A DNA stretch of 64,000 nt from Halicephalobus mephisto (GCA_009193035.1 SWDT01000020.1:124001-188000), one strand, 5' to 3'; counted from the stretch's first letter, positions 46,379 through 60,200 are shown. Notes: generated from the sequence alone by a model not told the origin. Numbers and translations are program-made.

Positions 46379-49300
46379 ATGCAACTACAATGTAAGTTTT
46401 ATATTTTATTTAAAATTGATATATGAAATTTTGTCCAGGGACCCAGAATATTTCGTTACAAACAAATTCAAGTATGGTAAATGCAGGTGTGATTCTCCCA
46501 GACAGCAGATCGTTATTTGTAGCAAATCCATTACAACATTTTTCCTATGATCCTTTTGGATCTCCTAAGGTGGGAATTGATATATCGATGTGGATTTTTA
46601 TGTGGTTTTTAGAGCCTCCAACAACCGCGACAATCGACGTCATTGATGCGGCTTTCTGTCGACGGGCGGTTCCTCGCTTTGGCTTCTGATATTGTTGATT
46701 TGATGGATGTGGAACGTGGTCGGTTATTAAGGCAGTTTACGGATCATACAAACAATATTACCGGAATTACAAGTCCTCAAAATTCGTGTCACATATGGGC
46801 CACTGTTGGAGCCGACAAAACTCTCCGGATTCTGGATTCCAGAAAGCACCCTGGACAAACTCTCTGCAGAAGATTTGATTGCAGATATCAAGCTATCTGT
46901 TATGCTCCTAATTCAGAAATAATATTTTGCGGAGGAGATAATATTTGTCTTTTCGACCTCCGGATCATGAGGGAAGTCGCCGTCATCAGAACCGAGAGCC
47001 AAGTGCTAGATTTGGAGTGTCATCCGGAGGACTGCTTAATCCTCGGATGTACGGACGACAAAATGGTGAAAGTTTGGGATATCGACACTCATGAATGCGT
47101 TTGTCAAAGTTTTCCGCTTGAAAGTCAACCAAAAAAAGTTTTATTTGAGCCATCCGGGAAAGCTCTCATTGCCTGTACTCTTCGTCAACTGTATTCAGTA
47201 GAATTCGATCCATTCGGTGTTATTTCTCAAATCCCATGGTCTACAGCAAAACCGTCGAACAATTTCATAATCATGGACGGAGAAGACATCTATGCCCCGG
47301 GACAAGCCCCCAGTCCGGGTCCTGCGGATGTGCTTACGTTAGATGCCATTTTTGAAAATAATACTTTACTACATTTTGGATATTTGCCAGGAAGAAATTC
47401 ATTGGAATTGAGGACCGTGTCCGTCGAGGTAGACAGCAATTTTCTTTTGACCGTTTTTGACCTCATATTTCGTATCCTATGACAACGGCCAACTTCGAGG
47501 AAGCCGTAGGCATTGTAGACAAAAACTAGGCTGAATTCGTCTAGAAGACTACCCTCAGTTGACCTGTGGCCAAAAAATCCAAAAATAAATTTGAATAATC
47601 TTTATCCAAATCCTGGTCGTAAATCAACTTTCAAATTTCCTTGATTTTTAAAATTACTGTAGATTAGAAATAAGATAATTAATCCCTAGTACTACAGTAG
47701 GAATCTATAATTTCCAAACTGGGGTTTTTAGGGATAAATTTTACTGTAGATTTGTCCAGAATCCAATTTCCGGATTTTTGACAATTTTAAAACTTTTTTA
47801 ATTATCCAAACAAAAGTACTTTTTAGATACTGTAAACTAAAATTATGTTCGAAAATCACAGATTCATACTGTATTGATGAACATTAATTAATTTTTAAAA
47901 ATTATTGAATTTTAGAAATTTTTAAAAATTATAAAATTTTAAAAATTGTCGAATTTTAGAAATTATTAAATTTTAGAAATTTTTAAAAATTATTGAATTT
48001 TAGAAATTATTAAAAATCATTGAATTTTAGAAATTTTTAAAAATTATATAATTTTAAAAATCATTGAATTTTAGAAATCATTAAAAATCATTGAATTTTA
48101 GAAATTTTTAAAAATTATTAAATTTTAAAAATTGTCGAATTTTAGAAATTATTAAATTTTAGAAATTTTTAAAAATCATTGAATTTTATAATTTTTTTAA
48201 TTTAATTTTTTTCAGGAATTGCTAACTCCGTCTAGACCGACGAACCTGCCCGTCAATTCTAGTCCTGATTTTGGGCAATTTTCGTCTCCTTCGAGGTTGT
48301 CCTCAAATTCCGTGGATGTGGAGTCCCTAGGGTCTGCCGATGTGTCTCCCATGTTGTCCCATGGACCCCCGATCCTTGGTGATTCTCCTGATATTACTTT
48401 TTCGTTGAAGAAGATTCCAAGAAGTACATCTACCTCCAGAAGTCTCAAGAATCCATCCCAGATGCAAAAGAAGATAAATTCTACGTCGATTAAAGAACCA
48501 ATTCAAAACAGAACTAGATCCTCAAGTACGCATTCTCTTCATTCAACGGTCAAGAGGATCAGCAGCGGCGATACGAAAACCAAAATCGAACCTAGTCCTG
48601 TTAAAGCAAGAAATTCCATAAGTAACATTCCTCCAAAACAGCCTCAGGCAATTAATTCGAAAAATGCTGTGAAACCTCCAAACGGTCCGTTGAAGAACAA
48701 TCTGGATAAAAAGCCGAAAAAACAAAATCCAACGATGGATATTGATGGATTTTTGAATTCCCATAAAGCAACGATGGAAGTCATGAACAAAAGAAAAACA
48801 GGAATCAAAAGAGTCAAAGCAACAATGAAAACAAGAAACTGTTCCGAAGGTGAGTCATTTTTGAAAAATAAAAAAAATAAAAATAAAAAAAAATAAAAAT
48901 AAAAATAGAGATAATAATAATAATAATAAAAATAAAAATAGAGATAATAATAATAGTAATAAAAATAAAAATAGAGATAAAAATAATAATAATAATAATA
49001 GATAATAATAATAATAATAAAAATAGGAGTTCAGTAATTGAGCTTGATGGAATTTTCCAAATCCGCAGATATCTGGAAGTTCTGGCAAACTGCTGGATAT
49101 GGCGAAGGCGGATTTTCCACTTTGACCTGTTTTTGGAAATAAATATTAAATAGATTTAAGTTTTATTTTTAAATTGAAATTTTTTAAATTTGAGGATTTT
49201 CGACGATTTTGTATTTTGATCGTTTTTGATTTTTTAAAGTTTTTATTGTTTTGAATTTTTCGGAAACGTAGAAAATGAATTCAGATAGATTAATTAGTTT

Positions 49301-50447
49301 TTTGTGATTGTAGATCTTTAGATCCAATTTGAGTGACTTTCTAAACTCCCTGAAATCCTGGAAAATGGATATCCGAATCCTATAAAAATTGATATCTGGA
49401 CTTTTTATGGATTAACTTCTAAACTCTCAGAAAATGAACTCCTAAATTACTCTATTAATGAATTTTTAAACTTTTTTAAAATAAGATTTCGAATACTGTA
49501 GGAATGGATTTCTGAATCCTCCGATAATGAACTTTGAACTTTTTAAAAATAAGATTCCAAATACTGTAGGAATTTCTGAACTCTCTGATAATGAACTTTG
49601 AACTTTTTAAAAATAAGATTCCAAATACTGTAGAAATTTCTGAATCCTCTGAATACGCTATAAAAGAACCCTGAATTCTGTGGTAATAAATTCCATTTGT
49701 AAAATTTCTAAATTACTTTATTAATGAATCTCTAAACTTTTTAAAAATAAGATTTCGAATACTGTAGAAATTTCTGAACCCTCTGAATACGCTATAAAAG
49801 AATCTTGAATTCTGTAATAATAAATCCCACTTGTAATGAGTCCCTAAATTATTCTGTCAATGAATGTCTGGACCACCTGGTGATGAACTTTTAAATTTTC
49901 TACGAATGAACGATTTCCTCGTTTTTGTTGATTGATTGCTCAATTAAAAAAATTTTCGATGAATCGACGATGTTCTTGACGACTTGATTTTTGGATTTTT
50001 GACAACGTAAAATTAAAAAGTATTTTTAAAAATGATGATTTTTTAGATGAAGTTCTCGATGAAGCCGCCCAACTTCCGGATAAAACTGTCCTTGCACATT
50101 TGTTAAAAAAACATTCGAAAAATAAATCATTAAAATTTGCCGCAAGAGTTCTTCCAGAAATCAGAAGTTTATTATCTAATCCTAATCCGGATGTGGTGGA
50201 TGTAGCTATATCCTTGGTGCACGAAATCGGATCTTATCTCGTGCCGTTGATCAAACAAGGCACGGCCTCAAACGCCCAATCCATAGGTGTGGATGTCGCG
50301 GCAGAACAACGACAATTGTGGTCGATTAAATGTAAGGAATGCTTAACTGAAGTATACGTCAATAGTCATTTCATAATAGAACGTCTAACTGAAGAACAAC
50401 AATTAAAATTTAATGCTGCTTTAGAAAAATTTTCAGATTTTGTTTGA
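46379..50447 (+). CDS. KATNB1: katanin p80 subunit B1 (WD40 and con80 domains)
   Basis: Five exons (46379..46391, 46439..46569, 46613..47428, 48216..48849, 50047..50447) encode 664 aa; human KATNB1 has 655. WD40 repeats occupy residues about 1-315 (CTDDKMVKVWDIDTHEC is one). A Ser/Lys/Pro-rich linker spans about 320-530. The C-terminal con80 domain (LPEIRSLL, IGSYLVPLIKQG, SIGVDVAAEQRQLWSIKCKECL) binds katanin p60 and targets microtubule severing. The first exon is only 13 bp long, so the extreme N-terminus is less certain. 46075-46378 between CSTF1 and this start is a 305-bp spacer with a GC-rich patch near 46230-46260 that may be its own promoter. Confidence 0.88.
47880..48200. repeat. ATTGAATTTTAGAAATTTTT tandem repeat in katanin intron 3
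   Basis: About ten units of 25-35 bp. The T-rich run merges into the acceptor of exon 4. Confidence 0.8.
48860..49025. repeat. AATAATAAT / AAAAATAGAGAT microsatellite in katanin intron 4
   Basis: Purine- and A-rich short repeats such as AAATAGAGATAATAATAATA begin right after the donor of exon 4. The rest of the 1.2-kb intron has 50-bp units with AATACTGTAGAAATTTCTGA (49440-49830). Confidence 0.85.
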
Positions 50448-50509
50448 ATTATTAGCTTCATTGAAGCAATTTTTGTATTAAAACGGGTGTAATTTTGGTT
50501 GTGGTAAAT

Positions 50510-51980
50510 AAAAATTTAAATTTTGATAAAAAGTAAAAATTTAAATTAAAAAAATAAAATTTAAATTTGATGAAAAGTAAAAATTTTAATAAAAAAATAA
50601 AATTTAAATTTTGATAAAAAAGTAAAAATTTTAATAAAAAAATAAAATTTTAATTTTGATAAAAAATAAAAATTTTAATAAAAAAATAAAATTTTAATTT
50701 TGATAAAAAGTAAAAATTTTAATAAAAAAATAAAATTTTAATTTTAATAAAAAATAAAAATTTTAATAAAAAAAAATAAATCAAATTTTCGATTTTTTTT
50801 CGTCCCTAACATTGGAAAGTTTGACAAACCATTCTGATATAAAAAGTTGTTTTTAAAAGTGTTTTGATACGAAGTTTTTTAGATTTTAGGTAAGAAAAAA
50901 AGAACGAAAAAATGCGAGTCGGTTTTTACAACTTGCCAGTTTTATCATTTTTTACTTTTATTCGCCTTTGCGCGGGAATTCAAAAATTTCAAAAAAAGTA
51001 AAAATTCAAAAAATTTCGTGAAATTCTAGAATTTTTAAAAACTTGTAGGATTTAGGTAAAAAAGTCAATTTCGTAATAAATTGTCAGTTTTACTATTTTT
51101 TCACTTTTATTAATCTTTGCGCGGGAATTCAAAAATTTAAAAAACCACATTATTGTTTTGAAAATTAATTTTTTGTTTTTTAGCATCAATTTTTAGGTAC
51201 CTTTAAGATTGTTGCAAAAAGTGCAAGAGCGGGGCGAACCGACTTCGGTAAATAATTGCTAAATTCACTGTTTTTCTATTTTGATTCTTTGTGTGGGTTT
51301 TAAAAAGTGCAAAAAACATCATAGTACTAAAAAAATAAAAAATAAAGGTTTTTGAAATTGTTTTGATACGAGTTTCTTTAGGATTTTAGGTAAAAAAGAG
51401 CAAATGGAACGAGGGTCCATTTCGTAATTGCCAAATTTTCCTTTTTTCTGTTTTGACTCGCTCTTACGCGCGAATTCAAAAAATTACAGTATTATTACAA
51501 AATAAAGATTTTTAAAATCACTTTGAAGCGAGTTTTGGTTTTTTAGGATTTTAGGTAAAAAAAGAGCAAATGGAACGAGAGTCCATTTCGTAATAAATTG
51601 CCAGATTTTCCTTTTTTCTGTTTTGACTCGCTCTTACGCGCGAATTCAAAAAATTACAGTATTATTACAAAATAAATAAAGATTTTTAAAATCACTTTGA
51701 AGCGAGTTTTGGTTTTTTAGGATTTTAGGTAAAAAAGAGCAAATGAAATGAGGGTCCATTTCGTAATAAATTGCCAGATTTTCCTTTTTTCTGTTTTCAC
51801 TCGCTCTTACGCGCGAATTCAAAAAATCATAAAAATCACAGTATTATAAAAATTACAATTTTAAAGAAAATTTAAAATTTTAGAATTTAGACAAAAAGAA
51901 AGTCGATTTTTGTAAATTGCCAGATTTTCCTTTTTTCTGTTTTGACTCGCTTTTGCGCGAATTCAAAAATTCCGAAAAAT
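50510..51980. repeat. arrays downstream of katanin, including a large block of the GCGCAAGAGCGAG family
   Basis: 50510-50785 is a roughly 45-bp A-rich array. 50885-51980 carries seven or so reverse-orientation copies of the interspersed family, the last four arranged as 150- to 180-bp tandem units with TGACTCGCTCTTACGCGCGA and TTGCCAGATTTTCCTTTTTT. No gene is visible. Confidence 0.85.
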
Positions 51981-52164
51981 TATAGTATTATAAAGGATTA
52001 AAAACGAAAGTTTTCAAAGTTGTTTTGGTATAAAATTCTGGAATTTCTCAAGAACCTTTGAAATTGTAAAAAGGAGCGCAATCGAGGACAGTGCGAGTTA
52101 TTTCAGTAACGACTCGACAGTTTCGCCGCTTTTCTGTTATCATTCGTTCTGAACCGAGATCTGC

Positions 52165-52435
52165 ATAGTCATCAACATCAAAATTAAACTGAGTTTTCGT
52201 GCAACTGAATAAAACTTTCTGTTGGAATATTGCGAGCATATTGCAAGTTTAATTTTGACTTTGATGTCGACCGAGCTGCTAGAATATTGCAAGCAACCTG
52301 CAAGTTTGATTTTGGCTTTGACTTTGATGTCGACCGAGCTGCTAGAATATTGCGAGCATATTGCAAGTTTGATTTTGATTTTGATGTCGACTTCTTTATA
52401 AATCTCAGCACTGAACAAAAATTCAAAAATTAAAA
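52165..52435 (+). repeat. interspersed minisatellite-bearing element, copy 3
   Basis: Head ACATCAAAATTAAACTGAGT, three internal units of about 60 bp with TTTGATGTCGACCGAGCTGC and AATATTGCGAGCATATTGCA, then tail GATGTCGACTTCTTTATAAA and CTCAGCACTGA. The internal units stay open on both strands, an artefact of the repeat. Confidence 0.8.
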
Positions 52436-52504
52436 TCAATCACTTTATAAAAATTGTGGTAATTATTACGAAATCAGTAATTTCCAATTTTGATTTTTTA
52501 CGTG

Positions 52505-52745
52505 ATGATTTCATGGTTTATCATATATAATAAAAATCATAAATATGTTTACTAAATGGTCCCGACACGAATTTTCTAAATTTTAAAATAAATTTTAAAT
52601 TCCACTTTTTTGACGATAATCGTTTCGTAATTTTATATTATAATAAAAATCATAAATATTTTTACTAAATGGTCCCGACACGAATTTCCTAAGTTTTTAA
52701 ATAAAATTTAAATTCCACTTTTTTGACGATAATCGTTTCGTAATT
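52505..52745. repeat. tandem duplication of about 118 bp
   Basis: AATGGTCCCGACACGAATTT and CCACTTTTTTGACGATAATC occur twice, at about 52555/52670 and 52601/52716, nearly identical. Confidence 0.85.
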
Positions 52746-53149
52746 TGAAACTTTCGTCCTTGGTGTTTCAAAAAATGTTGTGTCTAAATAAATCTTCAAA
52801 CTCTTAAATTAGGGTCACGTGGAATATGAAACTTTGTGTCTACTTTCAAAAGTCAAAAATTATACAATAAATACGAAAATTGGAAAACAAAATTGATCCT
52901 TGATTTCTTTATTATCGAAATTGGAAATAATTTTATTCCGGTCTCTGGTTGATTTTTCGACGGTCGTTGCCGGATCACAAATGTAAATACCGGCCTAAGT
53001 ACGTCTCTTGTATTTTTGAGAATTAAATTTTTGTTTTTTTTTTACTCAACTTTTGCTACAAAATATTTTCGAAAAAAATGATCATCTTTGAAGTTTTTAC
53101 AAATTTTTATTGCATTTTTTATAGGAATCAGGAACTTTAAGAATCATGT

Positions 53150-53600
53150 GAGAGGTTGTAAAATCTTCAAAAATCTTGCGGAATTTTTAAAGGTTTTTTA
53201 GAATACTGTGGAAGCTTCTAGAATCTTTTTAGGATTTTTTGGAGACTTTTGAGATTTTTTTAAGGATTTTATTGGAGTTTTAAAAATTTCTAGGATACTG
53301 TAGAAGCTTCTAGAGTCTTCTTAAAAATTTCTAGGATACTGTAGAAGCTTCTAGAGTCTTCTCAAAAATTTCCTAAGATACTATAGAAGCTTCTAGAGTC
53401 TTCTAAAATCTTTTGAAGGTTTTTTAGAATACTGTAGAAGCTTCTAAGACTTTTTAAGACCTTCTGGAAACTTCTAGAATCTTTTTAAGGATTTTGTTGA
53501 AATTTAAAAAATTTCTAGAGTACTGTAGAAGCCTCTAAATCCTCCCGGGGACTTTTTCAGAATCTTGTTCAAGTTTCTAAAATTTCCTACCATACTGTAG
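53150..53600. repeat. CTGTAGAAGCTTCTAGAGTC tandem repeat
   Basis: Six to eight units of about 50 bp with AGGATACTGTAGAAGCTTCT. AGAAGCTTCT is itself palindromic. The rest of 52750-53940 is AT-rich with no gene. Confidence 0.75.
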
Positions 53601-53939
53601 AAATTTCCAGAACGATTCAAAAATTTCTGAAAATTCCGAAATTTTCTATAAATTCATATCGAGAAAATTTTTAATTTAAAAAAAGTAAAATATTTAAAAA
53701 ATATGAATTTTAAAAAAAAAGCAAAAATTTTTAAAAAAGTAAAATTTAAAAAAAAATTAAAAAATTAGAAAAATTTAAATTTAAAAAAAAGTAAAAATAT
53801 TTAAAAAATTTGAATTTAAAAAAAATTTAAAAATTAGAAAAATTTAAATTTTAAAAAAAAGTAAAAATTTTTAAAGAAGTAAAAATTTTTAAAATTTAAA
53901 TTTAAAAAATTCTTGTCGAGACACTGTTTTAAAAGTCCT

Positions 53940-54270
53940 TATTTCCGTTCTGATAATGCTCTGGAACAAAAACGATCAGTTTTTCCAGTCTTTCGTGGAC
54001 AGCGAGTTTTTATTTGTTTTCGAATCTGACCGGAAAAGCCTCTCAACCAAAAACTCAGATTTCTTTTGACTGATCCGAACTCTGCAAAAACGAAAATTCT
54101 CAAGAACGCGGTTCGTTTTTATTTTCGGACCACCTTCCTCTTTAGGTTCCAAACCCGAAGGCAATAGTTCGCAGATTACCGCCTTCTTCGTTTATCTGGA
54201 ACTGATGTGAATTTGAAACGTCAATTTCATCACTTTTTACCTGGCCAAAGAACAAGAAATCAAAACGACT
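53940..54270 (+). promoter_or_regulatory. GC-richer region just upstream of the P-type ATPase start
   Basis: This stretch contrasts with the A/T-only sequence on either side and ends at the first ATPase codon. It probably contains the promoter and 5' untranslated region. Short open frames on the minus strand look incidental. No named site was recognised. Confidence 0.4.
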
Positions 54271-57200
54271 ATGTTCCAAGAAAAACCAAATGTTAATTAT
54301 GGTGGGTTTTTACTTTTTATATAAGTTTAGAAATCCATATATCAATCTAAAATTTTGTAAATTTCGAAATTTATATATGAATTTTAAAAATTAATAAATT
54401 TCAAAATTTATATATGAATTTAAAAAATTGTATAAATTTTGAAAACTAAAAAATTTTATATAAATTTGGAACTTATATTTTTATATAAAAATTCATGTAT
54501 TAATTTTTGTTTATATACAGACAACATAATTATATACAAACTTACATTTTTGTATATGGATTCATATATCAAAATTTTAATTTAATTATTTATATATTAA
54601 TTTATGTATTAATTTGTTTTCATATATGAATTGACATAATTACATAAATTCAAGTTTTTTATATTTGGATTCATATATCGAAATTTTAATTTAATTGTTT
54701 ATGTATTAATTTGTGTTTTCATATATGAATTGACATAATTATATAAATTCAAGTTTTTTATATATGGATTCATATATCGAAATTTTAATTTAATTGTTTA
54801 TAAAAATCCATAAAAATTTGCATTTTCATATATGAATCTAATGATTTATTTTTATATATTAATTTCAGTATTTTTTATGAATTGTGAATTCATATATCAC
54901 AGATTTATCTAAAAATAACTGAAAAAATCCAGTTGAACTTTTCTTCTTTTGCGATTGGTTGTTTGTCTTCTTGTTCATTTTGAGCAGACTCAATTAGTTT
55001 CAGAAAGTTATCTCAGCAAACAATTTAATTTAAAAGTTCTCTGATTTTTCGACATCATTACCGTAATTTTGAGAGTTTTTAAAAATAATAGATCTGTGTC
55101 GAAGTCGACCTCAAGATCAAAGTTGAATTTAATTTTCAAACAACAATTTAATAATTCGGTTTGCCGGAATGTTGCGAGCAACCTGCAAATCTTAATTTTG
55201 ATTTTAAAGTTTTTATAAAAAATATAAAAACCAACCAAGCTGCCACAATATTGCGGGCAACCTGCAGAGTTGATTTCTAGGTTGATGCCGCCCGAGCTGC
55301 CAGAATGTTGCGAGCAACCTGCAAATCTTAATTTTGATTTTAAAATTTCTATAAAAAATATAAAAACCAACCAAGCTGCCAGAATGTTGCGGGCAATCTG
55401 CAGATTTATGGTTTTGAAATTTTTATGAATGCAAATATGTACCTGTCTGGCTAAACCTTGCGCGCAAACTGCAAATTTTGATTTAATTTTAATTTTATTT
55501 TTATTTTTATTTTAATTTTATTTTGATGTTGACATCTTTACAAACTTCGGCACTGATTGAAGAAAACAATGAAAGTGATAAATTAGAAAAATAATAAATA
55601 TTGAAATGTCCACTTAAGAAAGGACTTGTGCGCGACTTATTTTCCAAAATGAAACTTGTTTGGTCGGGTTTTTTCTAATCACCAGTTTCATCAGTTTTCA
55701 CTTTGGCAGAATGGGAATCTTTGTCCAATCGATTTTATTGTTAAAAAACCAGAACTACGTGAAATTTTCAAATTTTTTTATTTTTTTGCAAAAAAAGTTT
55801 TAAATTCTTTAAAATCTTCCAAAATTAAAAAAGTATTTTTAATTTTTTAAATAAAAAATATTTAAAAATTAAAAAAAAGTATTTTAAATTTTTTAAAATT
55901 TAAATAAAAAAGTATTTTTAATTTTTTTGAAAAAGTTTAAAATTTTTTAGTTTTGAAATTTTCGAAAATTCTAAAAAATTTAGAAAATTTATTTTTTTTT
56001 AAAATTTTGGAAATTTATTTTTTTTTTAAATTTTAAAAATTTATTTTTTTTAGAAATTTTTTAAATTTTGGAAATTTACTTTTTTTAGAAATTTTTTTAA
56101 TTTTAAAAATTTACTTTTTTTAGAAATTTTTTTAATTTTAAAAATTTACTTTTTTTAGAAATTTTTTTAATTTTAAAAATTTGTTTTGAAGATTTATTTT
56201 TTTATTTTTTGTTTAATTTTCTGAATTTTTAAATTTTTTTTAGAATTATTACTATTTTTTGATGAAAAAAAACGTTTAATACTTTTTTGAGAGGACCAAA
56301 CTTATCCAGATTAAATTAGGCAATATCGGATTCAATAATCGGTCAGAAAATCCCCAACTATCAGATCCCTCAAAGCGGATTTTTTTATGTAGTTCAGTTT
56401 GCGTCATCGGGAAATTTATCCGGCATTGATCGACAATTTTGTGAAAAATCATTGGTTTTGGAATGATCTCCCAGAGTTGTTCACGCTCTGTCGATTTTTG
56501 AATAAAAAACAATTTTTCTGTCTTCTGGAATCTGAATCTATTGAAAAATTCTAAAAATTAAAAAAATTCTAAATATTTAAAAAATTCTAAAAATCTAAAA
56601 AATTCTAAAAATTTAAAAAATCCTAAATATTTCGAAAGTTCTAAAAATTCTAAATATTTCAAAAATTTTAAAAATCCTAAAAATTTTTAAAATTTTAAAT
56701 ATTTTAAAAAATTTCGTATTTAAAAATTTTTAGATTTTCGAAATTATCAAAAATTTATATTTTTTTATTTCTTAAACTTTTTAAAATTTTTAATAAAAGT
56801 TTGATTTTTATTTTTTATAAAATTTAATTTTTCTAATCTTATGGAATTTTATTTATTTTTTAATTTTTTATAAAAATTTTATTTTTTTAATTTTTTTATA
56901 AAAATCTAATTTAAAAAAAAATTTTTTTAATAAGAATTTTATTTATTTATTTTTTTTATAAAAGTTTTATTTATTTTTTAAATTTTTTTTATAAAAGTTT
57001 TATTAATTTTTTAATTTTTTTTATAAAAATTTTGTTTATTTTTTTAATTTTTTTTATAAAAGTTTTATTTTTTTAATTTTTTAAATAAAAATCTAGTTTT
57101 TTCAAAATTTTTTTAATAAGAATTTTATTTATTTTTTTTTAATGAAAATTTTATTAATTTTTTTTAATTTTTAATTTTTTTTATAAAAATTTTATTTATT

Positions 57201-60200
57201 TTTTTATTTTTTTTATAAAACTTTTATTTATTTTTTTAATTTTTAAATAAAAATCTAGTTTTTTCAAAATTTTTTTAATAAGAATTTTATTTGTTTTTTT
57301 AAATTTTTTATTTTTTTTATAAAAATTTTATTTATTTTTTTAATTTTTTAAATAAAAATTTTATTTATTTTTTATTTTTTTAAATAAAAATCTAGTTTTT
57401 TATATTTAGTTTTTAATTTTTAGTACAATGGCTACTTTTTTACTTTTACTATAATATGGTTGAAATTTTTTTCGAAAATCCTCTTGTAGAAACCTCGTTT
57501 TCCCTTTAAGCGAAAAAATTTCTTTTGTTCGATCGACGAAGCGAGAGCTCTCTCGCTTTTTACACGCCGGTTTTTCTCGTGTTCGATCTCTGATTTTTTT
57601 TCTTTTCAAACTACAAAAAATTATAATTTTAAATAAAAATCAATTTTAAATTTTTTATTTTTGTGCAAAAATCAAAAACTGATTATCGCGATTTCGAAAA
57701 TTATGTAAATCCATCGTTTTTCGAAATTTTTTATTTTTCGATCATATTCAAAAAAAAAATTTATTTTTTAATAAAAATAATTTTTTTAAAAATATTTTTT
57801 GTAGTTCCTGAATCGCAAAAGTAAGTTTTAAAATGTCTTCGTGAAAAAATTTTTTTATTTTTTTTATTTTTTTTTATTTTTTTTTATTTTTTTTATTTTT
57901 TTCAGATTTGCGACGATTTTTCGATAAGTCGATAGAAAAGTTAAAGGAACAGTCATATACAGCTTGGGATATCCTCCAGGATTTAATCATGCCGAAATCA
58001 AAAAAGAAACATAAATTCAGCGTCGGAGAACAGCAGATCAAAGATATTTCTGACGTTTTTCAACAAAATCTCCTCAGGGCATGTTTTTAATTTTTTTTAA
58101 AATATCAAAAAATCTTATAAAATTTAAAAAATCCAAAAAATTTTGTAAAATTTCAGAAAATTGAAAAAATTTCTTAATAATTTTAAAAATTCTTTAATTT
58201 TAAACTTTTTCAAACTTTTTAGAATTCTTTAATTTTTAATTTTTTTAATAATTTTTAGAATTCTTTAATTTTTAATTTTTTTAATAATTTTTAGAATTCT
58301 TTAATTTTTTTAAATTTTTTTAAACTTTTTAGAATTCTTTAATTTTTAAATTTCTTAATAATTTTTAGAATTCTTTAATTTTTAATTTTTTTTGAACTTT
58401 TTAGAATTTTTTAATTTTTTAAATTTTTTTAAACTTTTTTGTAACAGTATGACTAATCAGGAAACGACTTCAGGATGTGGAGATCCACGCTCCATTCAGA
58501 GAACAGCACATGACGATAGACCAATTGACGGATATTTATCCACTTTCGAGGATTAATTCATCTAAAATAACCAAATCCCTCGGACTTAACGACGATGAAG
58601 CTGAAATCAGACTTAGTGGATCTAAAGAAAAAAATATTATTTGTCCAACTGCGAAAAAAGGAGGAAAATGGAATATATTTTTTTCGCAATTTTTAAATAC
58701 TTTTAGACTTTTTCTTCTTTTAGCTACAGTATCCTGTTTTTTGATTTTCGTTCTTGACACGACGATGCTGGACGAATTGGTCATGTCGATTGCGATGTTT
58801 CTCGTGCTTGTTTTGATGTGTGTTATTAGTTATTTGGAAGAAATCAAAACCATCAAGCAAATTGCTGGATTTCAGTCGGTTATTCCCATGGAAACAACTG
58901 TCGTAAGATCAGGCAGAAAAATCAAAGTTAACGCTGCTAATCTCGTCATTGGAGATCTGGTTTGGATTAAAATGGGAGATAGAGTTCCAGCTGATTTGAG
59001 ATTGATACATACTGAAGAACTTCAACTTGAAACAAGTTGGTTAAGTGGAGAAGTAGAACCTTTGTCGTATACTCATGAATCGGCTCCGGAAGGAATGGGA
59101 GTCTTTGAATCTCAGAATGTCGTCTTCAGTGGGTGTTCTGTCACTTCTGGAAGAGGTCTTGGAATCGTCATCAGAATCGGGAACTCTACCGTAAGTCGTT
59201 TTTTAACTTTTATATATATTTCTAAATTTTTAACCTTTATATATAATTTTGAATTTTTTAATTTCATATATAATTTTAAATTTTTAACTTGTATATTTCG
59301 AAATTTCTAACCTTTATATATATTTCGAAATTTTTAACTTATATATTTCTAAATTTTTTAATTTCATATATATTTCGAAATTTCTAACCTTTATATATAT
59401 TTCGAAATTTTCAACATTTATATATAATTCTGAATTTTTTAATTTCATATATAATTTTAAATTTTTAACTTATATATTTCGAAATTTAAACTTTTATATA
59501 TATTTCTAAATTTTTTAATTTCGTATATATTTCGAAATTTTCAACTTTTGTATATATTTCTAAATTTCCAACTTCCATATATAATCCAAAATTTAAACTT
59601 TCATATATATTTCTAAATTTTTAACTTGTATATTTCAAAATTTCTAACCTTTATATATATTTCGAAATTTCTAACCTTTATATATATTTCGAAATTTTCA
59701 ACATTTATATATAATTCTGAATTTTTTAATTTCATATATAATTTTAAATTTTTAACTTGTATATTTCGAAATTTTAACTTTTATATATATTTCTAAATTT
59801 TTAAATTTCGTATATATTTCGAAATTTTCAACTTTTGTATATATTTCTAAATTTCCAACTTTCATATATAATCCAAAATTTAAACATATATATTTCTAAA
59901 TTTTTAACTTATATATTTCGAAATTTTTAATTTCATATACATTTCGAAATCTTTAAATCCTACATATATTTTTAAATCTTATATAATCCAAAACTTTTAA
60001 GGATTTCAAAATACATATGAAAGTTTAATTTTCATATATAACTGAATTTTAAATTTGATATATTCTAAAACTTCTCAAATTTTATAAGATTCTTTCGTAA
60101 TTGAATTATATCTGAAAATGATTACTTTTTGGAGGAATATAAACAGTTTTTTTCGGTTTTGATATATGAATTTTTCGAATTAGTAACTGATTCCTCTGGA

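Noticed and set aside
53976..54164. Minus-strand 62-codon open frame upstream of the ATPase
   Set aside because: No family resemblance and no splice partners; more likely promoter or untranslated sequence of the plus-strand gene.
57805..57820. A 16-bp potential micro-exon between GTAG and GTAAGT before ATPase exon 2
   Set aside because: Including it puts the next exon out of frame (stop after FATIFR); skipping it joins exon 1 to exon 2 in the correct frame.
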